A stretch of 64,000 bases of DNA from Gammaproteobacteria bacterium Ga0074134 (GCA_001464965.1 LNEJ01000060.1:1-64000), one strand, 5' to 3'. Positions 37,917 to 46,171 are shown, counted from the stretch's first letter. Numbers and translations: made by a program. Notes: generated by a model from the letters alone, not told the origin.

Positions 37917-38070
37917 AAATAGGGGACAGACCATGATTAATTTTCACGCTGGGCGACGTGCCAGGGTATGCCGGGAACCGAAAGACGAGCACGACGCGGC
38001 ATGCGGATAATCCCTAGTTTGCAAAATTAGCGGGAGAGTAGCATGATTAATCGTGGTCTGTCCCCTATTT
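37917..38070. mobile_element. 154-bp non-autonomous (MITE-like) derivative of the RAYT unit
   Basis: Its ends (37917-37941 and 38046-38070) are the same 25-bp inverted repeats as the 800-bp unit at 42105-42904, here with one mismatch (CCATGATTAAT versus CCACGATTAAT). The right 120 bp match the 5' end of that unit at about 42781-42904, and the left 32 bp match its 3' end; about 645 bp, nearly all of the transposase gene, is deleted between. A remnant frame at 38002-37937 (minus) keeps the same start MPRRARLSVPGIPWH before a stop after 21 codons. Confidence 0.88.
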
Positions 38071-38115
38071 ACTCCCTATTTATGCTATTTATGCCCTATT
38101 TATTTGGTCGTCGGG

Positions 38116-39078
38116 CTAACGCAATGCCGTGCAGGCTATTTTTGCCGCGCCGCCCATCCAGGTCAGCTCCATCGACATCCAGTCTTTGCAGCGTTCGGCG
38201 AACGCAGTGCTGAGATCCACCTGATGCGAGCCGCGTGAAATCGAAGTGATCCAGCCGTGCTGACAGGCTTGATTCAGCATGTTGCGCACCGTGCCTCGTG
38301 ATAACGATAGCCGCCGTGCCAGATCCGCAGAGGGTACCGAGGCGATGACGCGGCCGTCAGCCCGCCGCTCTGTGCTGGCGATCAGCGCCATCAATATCAA
38401 ATAGCCGTGGTTGCGCGCCATGAAGGCCCTGACCGGCGGAAAATCCTCGGACAAGAAGAATTGATTGTGAATGTAGGCATCCACAGCGTAGCTGAAGGTT
38501 TGATACAGCATTTCTGGCCTGGCAGCCAGTTCGGTTGCTGGCCCTGGTAGTGGTTCGATCAATTCCACCGCACTGAGATTGGCATGAAACCAGATTTGTA
38601 ACGTGTTAAGCAATTTCTCTGTGGGCACCAGCAGTTTAACCCGGCGCCCAATCACCGGTTCGACCTGTAAATGGCCGCGCAATCTGGCCAAGGACAGCAA
38701 GGTTTTGACCAAGGTAGGACTGCCGAGCTTGAGTAAGCCGAACAACTTGGCGACCCGCGAATAGGTCGCTCCGGACTCCGGATCGTTGGGGTCGCGTCTA
38801 TAGTGCAACGACAGCACGAATGCGAGAAATGCCAGTTCGCCCTCGCCACGCAGCAAGCGATTCAGTGGCGGGGAATTCTCGAAGGCTTCGAGCATGTTCA
38901 GGGCAAAGCGGCGTTGCGCCTGATCGAAGCGGGGATGTTGCCGCATTGCACGCGCGCAACTTCGCAAGGCGTCACGATCCAGAGTTTCGGCGTTCCACGC
39001 GGAGGGGCAATTCCTCAGCCAGGGCGGGAGTGCCGGGGCGGTGTCCGGTTCATGGATGGATGTTGAGATATGGCGCAT
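38116..39078 (-). CDS. Putative winged-helix DNA-binding protein, not recognised
   Basis: About 320 residues from MRHISTSIHEPDT; an ATG at 39174 in the same frame gives 352, but the extra residues look non-coding. I do not recognise the family. The C-terminal part has a helix-turn-helix pattern near residues 255-290: VPSADLARRLSLSRGTVRNM, then LNQACQHGWITSI. The middle region (GEGELAFLAFVLSLHYRRDP, ATYSRVAKLFGLLKLGS) could hold a second helical DNA-binding unit. No signal peptide. It is divergent from the Ig-like lipoprotein gene and could regulate it. It sits just beside the MITE-like unit. Confidence 0.65.
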   Translation of the reverse strand: MRHISTSIHEPDTAPALPPWLRNCPSAWNAETLDRDALRSCARAMRQHPRFDQAQRRFALNMLEAFENSPPLNRLLRGEGELAFLAFVLSLHYRRDPNDPESGATYSRVAKLFGLLKLGSPTLVKTLLSLARLRGHLQVEPVIGRRVKLLVPTEKLLNTLQIWFHANLSAVELIEPLPGPATELAARPEMLYQTFSYAVDAYIHNQFFLSEDFPPVRAFMARNHGYLILMALIASTERRADGRVIASVPSADLARRLSLSRGTVRNMLNQACQHGWITSISRGSHQVDLSTAFAERCKDWMSMELTWMGGAAKIACTALR

Positions 39079-39346
39079 GGGTAGACGTTGCTGAAAGGTT
39101 ACAGGCTGGTGACGAAGCGGCCGGTTTTTTGGGTAACGTAAAAGCGCGGATCTTAATATGCCATGCATTTTCATTCTGGCATAGGGCTATTGGTTTAACT
39201 TTGCCAAATCGGCAAGCAATCGTATTGTTAGAATACAGTCCACTGAAATTTGAGATAGCACCGGACGTGCTGCGTGAAGGCCATCGAGCAGATGGCTTGA
39301 TTTGAATTTATTCTCACACCAGAAATTAATAAGAAGGCGCACCACT

Positions 39347-41152
39347 ATGATGTCTCTCCCCCGCCTCTTCAGGCAATTTCAATGGATCTTTGTCGCGCTG
39401 CTCGCTGCCTGCGGGGGGGGTGGAGGGGGTGGTGACGGAACAACGCCCGATACCACCGTGCCCACCGCCTCAGCCACCAGCCCGGCGAGCAACGCGACCG
39501 GCTTTGCCGTGAACAGCGCAATCAGCGTCACTTTCAGCGAGGCCATGGCCGCAGCTAGCATCAACGCATCGACCTTTACCCTCACCAGCGGTGCGGGCAG
39601 TGTCGTGGGCACGGTCAGCTACAACGGCCTCACCGCCACCTTCACGCCAGCGAGCAATCTCGCTTTTTCAACCGTCTATACCGCCACGCTCACCACTGGC
39701 GCAACCGACGCGGCGGGCAATGCGCTGGCGGCGAACCATACCTGGACGTTCACCACTGGTACGGCACCCGACACCACGCCGGCCACGGTGTCCTCCACCA
39801 GCCCCGCCAACAACGCCACCAATGTCGCGTTGAACGCCAACATCACCGCCACCTTCAGCGAGGCCATGGCGGCAGGCAGTTTGAATCCGAACACCTTCGT
39901 GGTGAGCAACGGTGTGACCGGCTCGGTGAGCTATAACGGTCTCACCGCCACCTTCAAGCCGCACTTTCCGCTGGATTTCCTGACGACGTACTCCGTGAAC
40001 ATCACCTCCGGGGTCACGGACGCCGCCGGCAATGCGCTGGCGGCGGATCACGTCTTTACCTTCCGCACCCGGGCCGGATTCAACGACACCGGTATCCGGG
40101 CCGACCAATGCCTGCAAGCGGGCAGCGGCACCCAGGTCGCCTGCGACAGCGCCGCAGCGCTCGCCCTCAGCCCCGCCCAGGACGGCATGCTCGGGCGCGA
40201 TGCCAGCGTCGCCACCAATGACAACGCCGATGGCCGCTTGGGCATGCGCTACAGCGCGGTGGTGGGGCAGAGTCTCGCCGACTGCGTGCAGGACCGGGTC
40301 ACTGGCCTCATCTGGGAGGTCAAAGCCAGCGCCGGCTTGCGTCATTACAGCAACCAGTACACGAATCTTGGCGGCGGCGCCACCGACGCCAGCGGCTTCA
40401 TCAACGCCGTCAATGCGCTCAATGGCATGGGCCTGTGCGGCTATACCGACTGGCGGCTGCCCAGCGTTGAGGAACTGCACAGCATCCGGGACTACAGTCC
40501 CGCTAACCCGTTGCCCGCCGTCGACAGCGTTTGGTTTCCCGGTACCGGTGTGAATACCATACCAAACTGGTCGTCTTCACCCTACGCGGCTGATGCCAGC
40601 CAAGCCTGGAACGTGTTCTTGACAGCGAGTTCGGGCGTGGGCGTCGTTAATGCTACCGCTACGATCGGGTTCTATTCCCGTAGTGTTGCGTCGCTTGTGC
40701 AGTTAGTGCGTGGTGACCCCTTGCCCGCCAAGGCCTATGAGATTTCCGCCGGTGGGCAGGAAGTGACGGATCCCGCCACCGGACTCATCTGGCGGCGCTG
40801 CGCTGAGGGCATGAGCTGGGATGCCGGCCCCGCAAGCTGCACCGGCACTGCCGCCACCTATAACCACGAAGCCGCGCTGCTGCACGCGGCCAGCCAGGCC
40901 ACGGCCACCGGCCTGGGCTGGCGCTTGCCCAATGTCAAGGAGCTGTCGAGCATCGTCGATCGCAGCGTCAGCAACCCAGCAATCGCCAGCGCGGCATTCC
41001 CGGCAACCCCAAACACTGTTTTCTGGTCATCCACGCCCATGCCGATGGGAGGTGCCTCTGCCGTTGCCGTGGATTTCAACGACGGCCTCGTTATACGTCC
41101 GCCACGTGTTAGTACTGTCCCTGTGGTACGCTTGGTGCGTGACGCGCAGTGA
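39347..41152 (+). CDS. Lipoprotein with two bacterial Ig-like (SbsA/Big_5) domains and two DUF1566 domains
   Basis: About 601 residues, started at the second ATG group (39347), preceded by AGAAGGCGC. The signal ends in a lipobox (FVALLAAC, cysteine near residue 22), followed by a seven-glycine linker. Two tandem Ig-like domains share VSFSEAMAA-like and VTDAAGNALAADHTWTF-like motifs and are nearly repeated in DNA (39440-39750 and 39780-40060). Residues 270-600 hold two DUF1566 (Lcl C-terminal, C-type-lectin-like) units, seen in VTGLIWEVKAS ... GYTDWRLPSVEEL and ATGLIWRRCAEG ... GLGWRLPNVKELSSIVD. Probably an adhesin-like surface protein. Context: beside a PEP-CTERM protein. Confidence 0.85.
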   Translation: MMSLPRLFRQFQWIFVALLAACGGGGGGGDGTTPDTTVPTASATSPASNATGFAVNSAISVTFSEAMAAASINASTFTLTSGAGSVVGTVSYNGLTATFTPASNLAFSTVYTATLTTGATDAAGNALAANHTWTFTTGTAPDTTPATVSSTSPANNATNVALNANITATFSEAMAAGSLNPNTFVVSNGVTGSVSYNGLTATFKPHFPLDFLTTYSVNITSGVTDAAGNALAADHVFTFRTRAGFNDTGIRADQCLQAGSGTQVACDSAAALALSPAQDGMLGRDASVATNDNADGRLGMRYSAVVGQSLADCVQDRVTGLIWEVKASAGLRHYSNQYTNLGGGATDASGFINAVNALNGMGLCGYTDWRLPSVEELHSIRDYSPANPLPAVDSVWFPGTGVNTIPNWSSSPYAADASQAWNVFLTASSGVGVVNATATIGFYSRSVASLVQLVRGDPLPAKAYEISAGGQEVTDPATGLIWRRCAEGMSWDAGPASCTGTAATYNHEAALLHAASQATATGLGWRLPNVKELSSIVDRSVSNPAIASAAFPATPNTVFWSSTPMPMGGASAVAVDFNDGLVIRPPRVSTVPVVRLVRDAQ

Positions 41153-41331
41153 CTGGGGTTGGGGGCGGTATACTGGCGAATCAATCTGGATCATCAGGGC
41201 ACGCTGTTCGTGCAATGAGACGCCAGCGCGCCGCTATGGCCGGGTTGCCTTTATGTGCGATCGCAACCCGGCGCTTTTCAGGTTCATATGCACACTTTGG
41301 TAAAGACCACATAACACGAAGGAACACTAAA

Positions 41332-42021
41332 ATGAAAATGAGATCTGCTTTCGGGGGCCTGGTTCTCGCCACGGCCATTCTGTTATCGGCACCCGCACTC
41401 GCCGTGCCGATTGCTGCCGTTGATGTTGCGAATGCCGCAAACAGTGACAATGGTCAAACTCAAACTCAGGGCTGGGAATTCAAGGCGAACGCCCCGATTT
41501 ACGTTACCGCATTAGGAATTTTTGATGGCGGCGCCGATGGTCTGGTGGATCCTCACACGGTCGGTTTATGGACCGATTCCGCAGTCCTGTTGGCCTCCCT
41601 GACGGTTCCCGAAGGGACGGGCACCACCAAAGTCGGGAACTTCCGTTATGTCGATCTGGCCGCGCCCGTCCTGTTGGCAGCGGGGCAGAACTACGTCATA
41701 GGCGCGTTGTATCTGGGCACGCGAGATGGCGGCACGCTGGATCCCGACCCGGCGGACCGAGATATGTTTATCAGCATTGGTAACAGCCCCGCTCGTACGT
41801 TCGCTCCCGAAATCGAGTTCATCGATCCCCGGATCAGCAGCCAGCAAACCAGCGGCCTGCTATTTCCCACGGTGCAGTCCTTGCACGGCTTTGACGCGAT
41901 TCTGGGGCCGAATTTCTTATTCACGGCGGCGCAGCAGGTTCCCGAGCCTCCGACTTTTGCACTGTTCGGCGCGGCTCTGCTGGGATTGGCGCTGTCATAC
42001 CGCGCGCGAACACGATGCTGA
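41332..42021 (+). CDS. PEP-CTERM sorting-signal protein, DUF4082-like
   Basis: 229 residues from MKMRSAFGGLVLATAILLSA, preceded by AAGGAACAC. A signal peptide is cleaved near LSAPALA. The central part (WEFKANAPIYVTALGIFDGG, HTVGLWTDSAVLLASLTVP, AAGQNYVIGALY) resembles the DUF4082 beta-sandwich. The C-terminus VPEPPTFALFGAALLGLALS followed by YRARTRC is a complete PEP-CTERM signal, so the protein should be handled by an exosortase, which is not in this window. It is probably an exopolymer- or surface-associated protein. Confidence 0.88.
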   Translation: MKMRSAFGGLVLATAILLSAPALAVPIAAVDVANAANSDNGQTQTQGWEFKANAPIYVTALGIFDGGADGLVDPHTVGLWTDSAVLLASLTVPEGTGTTKVGNFRYVDLAAPVLLAAGQNYVIGALYLGTRDGGTLDPDPADRDMFISIGNSPARTFAPEIEFIDPRISSQQTSGLLFPTVQSLHGFDAILGPNFLFTAAQQVPEPPTFALFGAALLGLALSYRARTRC

Positions 42022-42041
42022 TTCCGAAGCGAAACGAAATA

Positions 42042-42115
42042 GGAAATAGGGGACGGAAATACGGAAATACGCGGGAAATAGGGGACACGCGGGAAATACG
42101 CGGGAAATAGGGGAC
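42042..42115 (+). repeat. Array of three AAATAGGGGAC motifs at the left end of the RAYT unit
   Basis: AAATAGGGGAC occurs at 42042, 42076 and 42105, spaced 34 and 29 bp; the last is the terminal repeat itself. The reverse motif GTCCCCTATTT occurs at 42894 (the right end) and again at 42913, with decayed copies further right. These look like repeated partial ends. Confidence 0.7.
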
Positions 42116-42904
42116 AGACCACGATTAATTTTCACGGATTTTCACGGATCGCCCCCTTGGCAGGCCGCCCTGCCTCCCCTTTTATCACCCTTCGACCCAG
42201 CTTATGCCCAATCTCCTCCTGGAATCGTGTTGTGCCGAGCACGTAGTTGCCGTTGGTCGCTGCACGAATTTTATCCAGCACTTCATCCTCCAGGCGCGCC
42301 TCGACCAGCATGCGATACGCTTCACGCCTGCTGGCGGCGCTTCGTCCCAGCCGTTTGTATATGTCATGCGGTTGAATCAAAGCATTGCTGTGTCCTTCCG
42401 CATTGGCACGGTAGCTCGACCAGGGGTACTCCCTGGGGTGTCGCACCATGCCTGCACGCACAGGATTGAGTTCAATATACCGGTAGCATGCCAGCACATA
42501 GTCTTCGGCCTGAGTCAGGCAAGAGCGGAAGCGGCCTTCCCACAGGGTGCCGCTGCGCCGGTACGTGCGGTTGACGTATTGCACATACCGCTGACCAAGA
42601 TGTTTCATCAGCAAGGCGACGCTGTCTTCTTTCTCCGGGGTCAGCAACAGGTGAACATGGTTGGTCATCAACGCATACGCATGGATGGCGCAGCCAAATT
42701 TGGCGGAAAGCTCTTTCAGGTGATGCAGATAAAGGCTGTAATCTCCGTCCGTATAAAAGCAGGCTGAGCGGTTATTCCCCCGCTGGATGATGTGCCAGGG
42801 TATGCCTGGAACCGAAAGACGAGCACGACGCGGCATGCGGATAATCCCTAGTTTGCAAAATTAGCGGGAGAGTAGCATGATTAATCGTGGTCTGTCCCCT
42901 ATTT
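42105..42904 (-). mobile_element. 800-bp RAYT-containing unit with 25-bp perfect terminal inverted repeats
   Basis: The left end (42105-42129) and right end (42880-42904) are exact reverse complements over 25 bp, core GGGGACAGACCACGATTAAT. The unit contains one gene, a REP-associated tyrosine transposase, filling most of its length. No clear target-site duplication is visible; the flanks carry extra copies of the end motif. A 154-bp deleted version lies 4 kb away, which shows that the ends define a mobile unit. Confidence 0.88.
42132..42836 (-). CDS. REP-associated tyrosine transposase (RAYT, Y1/HUH family)
   Basis: 234 residues. The opening MPRRARLSVPGIPWHIIQRG and the metal-binding HUH motif in YALMTNHVHLLLTPE (His-Val-His near residue 65) are diagnostic. 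The later RRSGTLWEGRFRSCLTQAED and YVLACYRYIELNPVRAGMV carry the usual conserved segment with catalytic-tyrosine candidates. Such enzymes cut single-stranded DNA at REP-type palindromes. The 3' part (AASRREAYRMLVEARLEDEV) is typical of longer members. It looks intact and is enclosed by 25-bp inverted repeats. Confidence 0.93.
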   Translation of the reverse strand: MPRRARLSVPGIPWHIIQRGNNRSACFYTDGDYSLYLHHLKELSAKFGCAIHAYALMTNHVHLLLTPEKEDSVALLMKHLGQRYVQYVNRTYRRSGTLWEGRFRSCLTQAEDYVLACYRYIELNPVRAGMVRHPREYPWSSYRANAEGHSNALIQPHDIYKRLGRSAASRREAYRMLVEARLEDEVLDKIRAATNGNYVLGTTRFQEEIGHKLGRRVIKGEAGRPAKGAIRENP

Positions 42905-42944
42905 ATTTATTTGTCCCCTATTTATTTACCCCCTATTTACCCTT

Positions 42945-43253
42945 CTATTTATCTTCAGTACCCAAATGCTGTTCAATGTCCATGCTCTGATACGGGATAC
43001 CGATAATCTCAATCGTGCTGTTGTCAGCGATGCGATAGAAAATCAAGTGTTCGCCTTCTTTCCAACTTCTGTATCCCGCTTTGATATTGTCTCTTGCCAC
43101 GCCTATTTGCGGTTTGTCAGCGAGCCATTGCATCCGTTCACGAAGCTGTAAAGTATATTTCTGCGTCTGTTCTTTGCCCCATTTTTGGGTTGTATATTTA
43201 CGGATGTTGAGAATATCCGTTTTTGCTTCTGGTGAGAGGATGTAACGCTTCAT
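42945..43253 (-). CDS. ParE/RelE-family toxin
   Basis: 102 residues. MKRYILSPEAKTDILNIRKY is the typical start of the ParE branch. The body QKYTLQLRERMQWLADKPQI and the C-terminal strand pattern SWKEGEHLIFYRI ... IEIIGIPYQSMD complete the fold. Members inhibit DNA gyrase or ribosome-bound mRNA use; ParE-like features favour the former here. It overlaps its antitoxin by 4 bp (ATGA), the standard type II module order. It lies 40 bp from the RAYT unit, a usual accessory setting. Confidence 0.92.
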   Translation of the reverse strand: MKRYILSPEAKTDILNIRKYTTQKWGKEQTQKYTLQLRERMQWLADKPQIGVARDNIKAGYRSWKEGEHLIFYRIADNSTIEIIGIPYQSMDIEQHLGTEDK

Positions 43254-43495
43254 TGTTGGTTTAACAATTCAGCAAAAAACGTTTCACCATCTATCCCTTC
43301 CCCCCTGTCTAATTGTGTTTCACCGACAGCCAGCCTTGCCCGTAATCTTTCGAGTTTCATTTGCTGGTAATGTTGAGTGGACATGACAACGGCAACCGCC
43401 CGTCCGTGCTTTTCAATGGTGAGAGGTTCTCGCTGCACCGTATCCAACATTTCCCCGAAGTGGTCTTTTGCTTCTTTCGCTGCAATTGCTTTCAT
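43250..43495 (-). CDS. Phd/YefM-family antitoxin
   Basis: 81 residues. The N-terminal DNA-binding part is MKAIAAKEAKDHFGEMLDTV followed by QREPLTIEKHGRAVAVVMS, the Phd/YefM signature. The C-terminal tail (residues 55-81, acidic and polar) would neutralise the toxin. The ribosome site AGGAGAACG precedes the start. It should autoregulate the operon through the tandem repeats just upstream at 43539. Confidence 0.92.
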   Translation of the reverse strand: MKAIAAKEAKDHFGEMLDTVQREPLTIEKHGRAVAVVMSTQHYQQMKLERLRARLAVGETQLDRGEGIDGETFFAELLNQQ

Positions 43496-43538
43496 AGGTC
43501 GTTCTCCTAAGTAAGGTCATCCCGTTTTAATAAGATAC

Positions 43539-43562
43539 ATAATAGACATAATAGACATAATG
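43539..43562. promoter_or_regulatory. Tandem ATAATAGAC repeats, putative TA operator
   Basis: Two perfect 9-bp direct repeats (43539-43547, 43548-43556) and a partial third lie 44-67 bp before the antitoxin start. Read on the minus strand they contain TATTATG, a usable -10 element. Binding by the antitoxin complex is inferred. Confidence 0.5.
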
Positions 43563-43648
43563 TGCAAGCTCATAAACTCACTGTTTCACAAAGGGTAAGA
43601 CTTGAGATACCACGGGAGGCGTGGTTTATCAAGCAGGGAATAGTAGGG

Positions 43649-43665
43649 AAATAGGGGGGCAGACC
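43649..43665. repeat. Solo RAYT-unit end-like motif
   Basis: AAATAGGGGGGCAGACC resembles the first 16 bases of the 25-bp terminal repeat (AAATAGGGGACAGACC), with small changes. It has no partner nearby, so it is either a solo end or a decayed element. Confidence 0.45.
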
Positions 43666-43688
43666 CTGAGGTTTCCCCGCAAATTCCC

Positions 43689-44195
43689 CTAAAGCGATGA
43701 AATCGGCTTTGCAACGCCGACGGCATGGAGTTTTGGGGCGGTCTCCTTGGCGCTGAACAAATCAACGCTTTCCGCGACAAAATACACGCCGCGAAACTCG
43801 CCATCCACTGGCTTGAGAACCAGGAAATAGGTCTGGCCAGCCGCGAAAGACCAGGTCTTGTCTTTCGATATTTCCTTGATGGTCCAGTTCGGGCCGACTG
43901 CGGTCTTTGATTTCAGTGTCATGGTGGTGGTGACGCGGGGTTTCAGGCGCAGCATGGTGTACTCGCCCTTGCCCAGCGTCAGCAGCCTTTCCTGATCCAT
44001 CTCGATGGTCAGTGGATTATCGGGAAAACCCATGGCGCGCTCGGTGTTTGGGCGCAAAAAATAAACCGTGGCATATTGCCCGCTCGCGCTTGGCTCCAGC
44101 AAGGGATGGCGCGATGCGATCTTGGTTGACACGCAACCAGAAACAACTAGCACGGCCAGCACCAGAAGAATCCCTGGAAAAACCAGTTTTTTCAT
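43689..44195 (-). CDS. DUF2846 domain lipoprotein
   Basis: 168 residues. The signal MKKLVFPGILLVLAVLVVSG ends in lipobox VSGC (cysteine 21). The mature part ATVYFLRPNTERAMGFP and TLGKGEYTMLRLKPRVTTTM is typical of DUF2846: small beta-sandwich lipoproteins of unknown function. SFAAGQTYFLVLKPV follows. Probably an inner- or outer-membrane lipoprotein; residue +2 is Val, so outer-membrane sorting is allowed. It is divergent from sat. Confidence 0.85.
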   Translation of the reverse strand: MKKLVFPGILLVLAVLVVSGCVSTKIASRHPLLEPSASGQYATVYFLRPNTERAMGFPDNPLTIEMDQERLLTLGKGEYTMLRLKPRVTTTMTLKSKTAVGPNWTIKEISKDKTWSFAAGQTYFLVLKPVDGEFRGVYFVAESVDLFSAKETAPKLHAVGVAKPISSL

Positions 44196-44254
44196 TACAT
44201 TCTCCCCACCAGCTCAAGTAAAATAGGCGTTTTGATGATAATCTCACTCTTTTG

Positions 44255-44316
44255 GCCGCAATTCAATGCGGCAAACCTAAGCACGGCCGCAGCAGGCTTC
44301 AGCGGCCGTGTTTAGG
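44255..44316. promoter_or_regulatory. Two hairpins and a -10-like box upstream of sat
   Basis: GCCGCA/TGCGGC (44255-44272) forms a small stem. CCTAAGCACGGCCGC (44276-44290) pairs with GCGGCCGTGTTTAGG (44302-44316) over 15 bp with one G-T. A TAAAAT box follows at 44318, so the large palindrome ends where the promoter -10 would begin. It may be an operator or a leader structure controlling sat. Confidence 0.5.
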
Positions 44317-44355
44317 CTAAAATATCCCCTCTGAACCAAGGAACGCAATAACACC

Positions 44356-45573
44356 ATGTCCAAACTCGTTAAACCCCATGGCGGCGGGGAGCTCAAGCCG
44401 CTGCTGCTGCAAGGCGCGGAACGCGCCACCGAACTTGCTCGCGCACAGGGCCTGCCCAAGGTGCGTATCAGCTCGCGCGAGGCGGGCGACCTGATTATGA
44501 TGGGTATCGGCGGCTTCACCCCGCTGGAAGGCTTCATGACCCGCGCCGATTGGGAAGGCGTGTGCGATGGTTACCGCATGGCCAACGGGCTGTTCTGGCC
44601 GATCCCCATCACACTTTCCACGGACACAACCACCGCCGATAGCATCAAAACCGGTACCGAAATTGCCCTGATCAGCGATGAAAACGACGAGATCATGGCG
44701 ACCATGCGTGTCACCGAGAAATACACCATCGACAAGGAGCATGAGTGCGTCATGGTGTTCAAGACCACCGACGCCGAGCACCCTGGCGTGCAGATGGTCA
44801 TGGCACAGGGCGAGATCAATCTCGCCGGGCCGGTGAAGGTTTTATCCGAGGGCGATTTCCCGATCCGCTTTGCCGATACTTATCTGACCCCGGCCCAGAC
44901 CCGCGCCCTGTTCGAGGCCAAGGGCTGGTCAACGGTCGCCGCCTTCCAGACACGCAACCCGATGCACCGCTCGCATGAGTATCTGGTGAAAATCGCGGTG
45001 GAGATCTGTGATGGCGTATTGGTCCACTCGTTACTGGGCAAACTCAAGCCTGGTGACATCCCCGCCGAGGTGCGCAGCAACGCGATCAGCACGCTGATCG
45101 ACAAGTATTTCGTGAAGGACACCGTGATCCAGGCCGGTTATCCGCTCGACATGCGCTACGCCGGGCCACGCGAGGCGCTGCTGCACGCGCTGTTTCGCCA
45201 GAACTACGGCTGCTCGCACCTGATCGTGGGCCGCGACCACGCCGGCGTCGGCGATTACTATGGCCCCTTCGATGCCCAGCACATCTTCGATGAAATCCCC
45301 GCCGGGGCGCTGGAAACCAAGCCACTGAAGATCGACTGGACCTTCTGGTGCTACAAGTGCGGCGGCATGGCCTCGATGAAGACCTGTCCGCACGAGGCGC
45401 AAGACCGTTTGCTGCTGTCCGGCAGCAAGCTGCGCAAGGCGCTGTCCGAAGGCGGCGAAGTCCCTGCCGAGTTCAGCCGCTCTGAAGTGCTGGCGATCCT
45501 GCGCGACTACTACGCCACCATCAAGGATGAAGACAAGGTGGAAGTGAAGTTAAGCGGGCATTCGGCAAAATAA
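44356..45573 (+). CDS. sat: ATP sulfurylase (sulfate adenylyltransferase), homo-oligomeric type
   Basis: 405 residues. It converts sulfate plus ATP to APS plus pyrophosphate; in many sulfur oxidisers it runs in reverse to make ATP from APS. Diagnostic motifs are the nucleotide-binding [12 protein letters not shown] near residue 197, then [20 protein letters not shown] near 290, with [15 protein letters not shown] near 355. A Cys pair in [16 protein letters not shown] suggests a metal site found in the dissimilatory branch. No aprAB or dsr genes are in the window. A terminator-like hairpin lies downstream at 45714. Confidence 0.95.
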   Translation: MSKLVKPHGGGELKPLLLQGAERATELARAQGLPKVRISSREAGDLIMMGIGGFTPLEGFMTRADWEGVCDGYRMANGLFWPIPITLSTDTTTADSIKTGTEIALISDENDEIMATMRVTEKYTIDKEHECVMVFKTTDAEHPGVQMVMAQGEINLAGPVKVLSEGDFPIRFADTYLTPAQTRALFEAKGWSTVAAFQTRNPMHRSHEYLVKIAVEICDGVLVHSLLGKLKPGDIPAEVRSNAISTLIDKYFVKDTVIQAGYPLDMRYAGPREALLHALFRQNYGCSHLIVGRDHAGVGDYYGPFDAQHIFDEIPAGALETKPLKIDWTFWCYKCGGMASMKTCPHEAQDRLLLSGSKLRKALSEGGEVPAEFSRSEVLAILRDYYATIKDEDKVEVKLSGHSAK

Positions 45574-45592
45574 CCCTAATGAAAAGTGGTTA

Positions 45593-45711
45593 GCCACAGA
45601 GAACGCAGCGTTCACAGAGAAAAACCGTTTCCCCGTGAAGGGTGCAATGAGGTGTGCGCTCGCATCCGGGGGCTCGTGAAGAATACATCACCTCTGTGAG
45701 CTCTGCGGCTT
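45593..45711. repeat. Decayed CCACAGAG-type inverted repeat
   Basis: GCCACAGAGAACGCAGCG... (from 45593) and CTCTGTGAGCTCTGCGGC (to about 45711) form a loose inverted repeat resembling the one at 23047-23218. It lies between sat and a terminator, in a region without genes. Confidence 0.5.
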
Positions 45712-45713
45712 TC

Positions 45714-45740
45714 AGGGGCGGGGCTTGAGGTCCCGCCCCT
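45714..45740. terminator. Rho-independent terminator after sat
   Basis: AGGGGCGGG (45714-45722) pairs with CCCGCCCCT (45732-45740) around a nine-base loop, followed by GCATTTTATTTC. It would end sat transcription, and in reverse may serve the lipoprotein gene ending at 45746. Confidence 0.8.
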
Positions 45741-45745
45741 GCATT

Positions 45746-46171
45746 TTATTTCATTTTGCCTTCCAGCGCCCGCACATCCCGCAGCTCATCGGCGGAGTAG
45801 ATTTCCTCCAGCGCCACGCTCGTACCGCGGTGCGGCATCAGCAGCAGTTCGGCCAAATCCTTGGTATTTTGATCCGATGCGTTCAGCGTGTTTTGCGCCA
45901 TTTTGTGAAGGGTGGCGGAATAGTCATAACCGCCTTCTGCAAACACCATCTCAACAAACTTTTTGCGCGCCTCTGGGGGCAGGCTCAAGGGGGACATGGA
46001 GACTTGCTGTTTCTCTTGTACGCTCTGATAGGACTTGGCAAGCGTTTCCAGTGCCGCTTTATCACCGATGGGAGCGGCTGTTTTCGGGAGTCCCACCATG
46101 TCGCAGGCGGCGACGCCCACCACAAGCGCTGCCGCGCACGCCCATCTGTAGAGCTTGCTAAGTGTAATCAT
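45746..46171 (-). CDS. Small lipoprotein of unknown family
   Basis: About 141 residues from MITLSKLYRWACAAALVVGV; the lipobox is GVAAC (cysteine near residue 23). An ATG nine codons upstream is possible but gives a poor signal peptide. The mature chain is helical: DKAALETLAKSYQSVQEKQQ, PEARKKFVEMVFAEGGYDYS, DVRALEGKMK. I do not recognise it. It lies in the same orientation as the ankyrin-repeat gene, 86 bp after that gene's stop. Confidence 0.75.
   Translation of the reverse strand: MITLSKLYRWACAAALVVGVAACDMVGLPKTAAPIGDKAALETLAKSYQSVQEKQQVSMSPLSLPPEARKKFVEMVFAEGGYDYSATLHKMAQNTLNASDQNTKDLAELLLMPHRGTSVALEEIYSADELRDVRALEGKMK

Noticed and set aside
39347-41152. DUF1566 (C-type-lectin-like) protein as a diversity-generating retroelement target
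   Set aside because: No reverse transcriptase, template repeat or adenine-rich variable repeat is present nearby.
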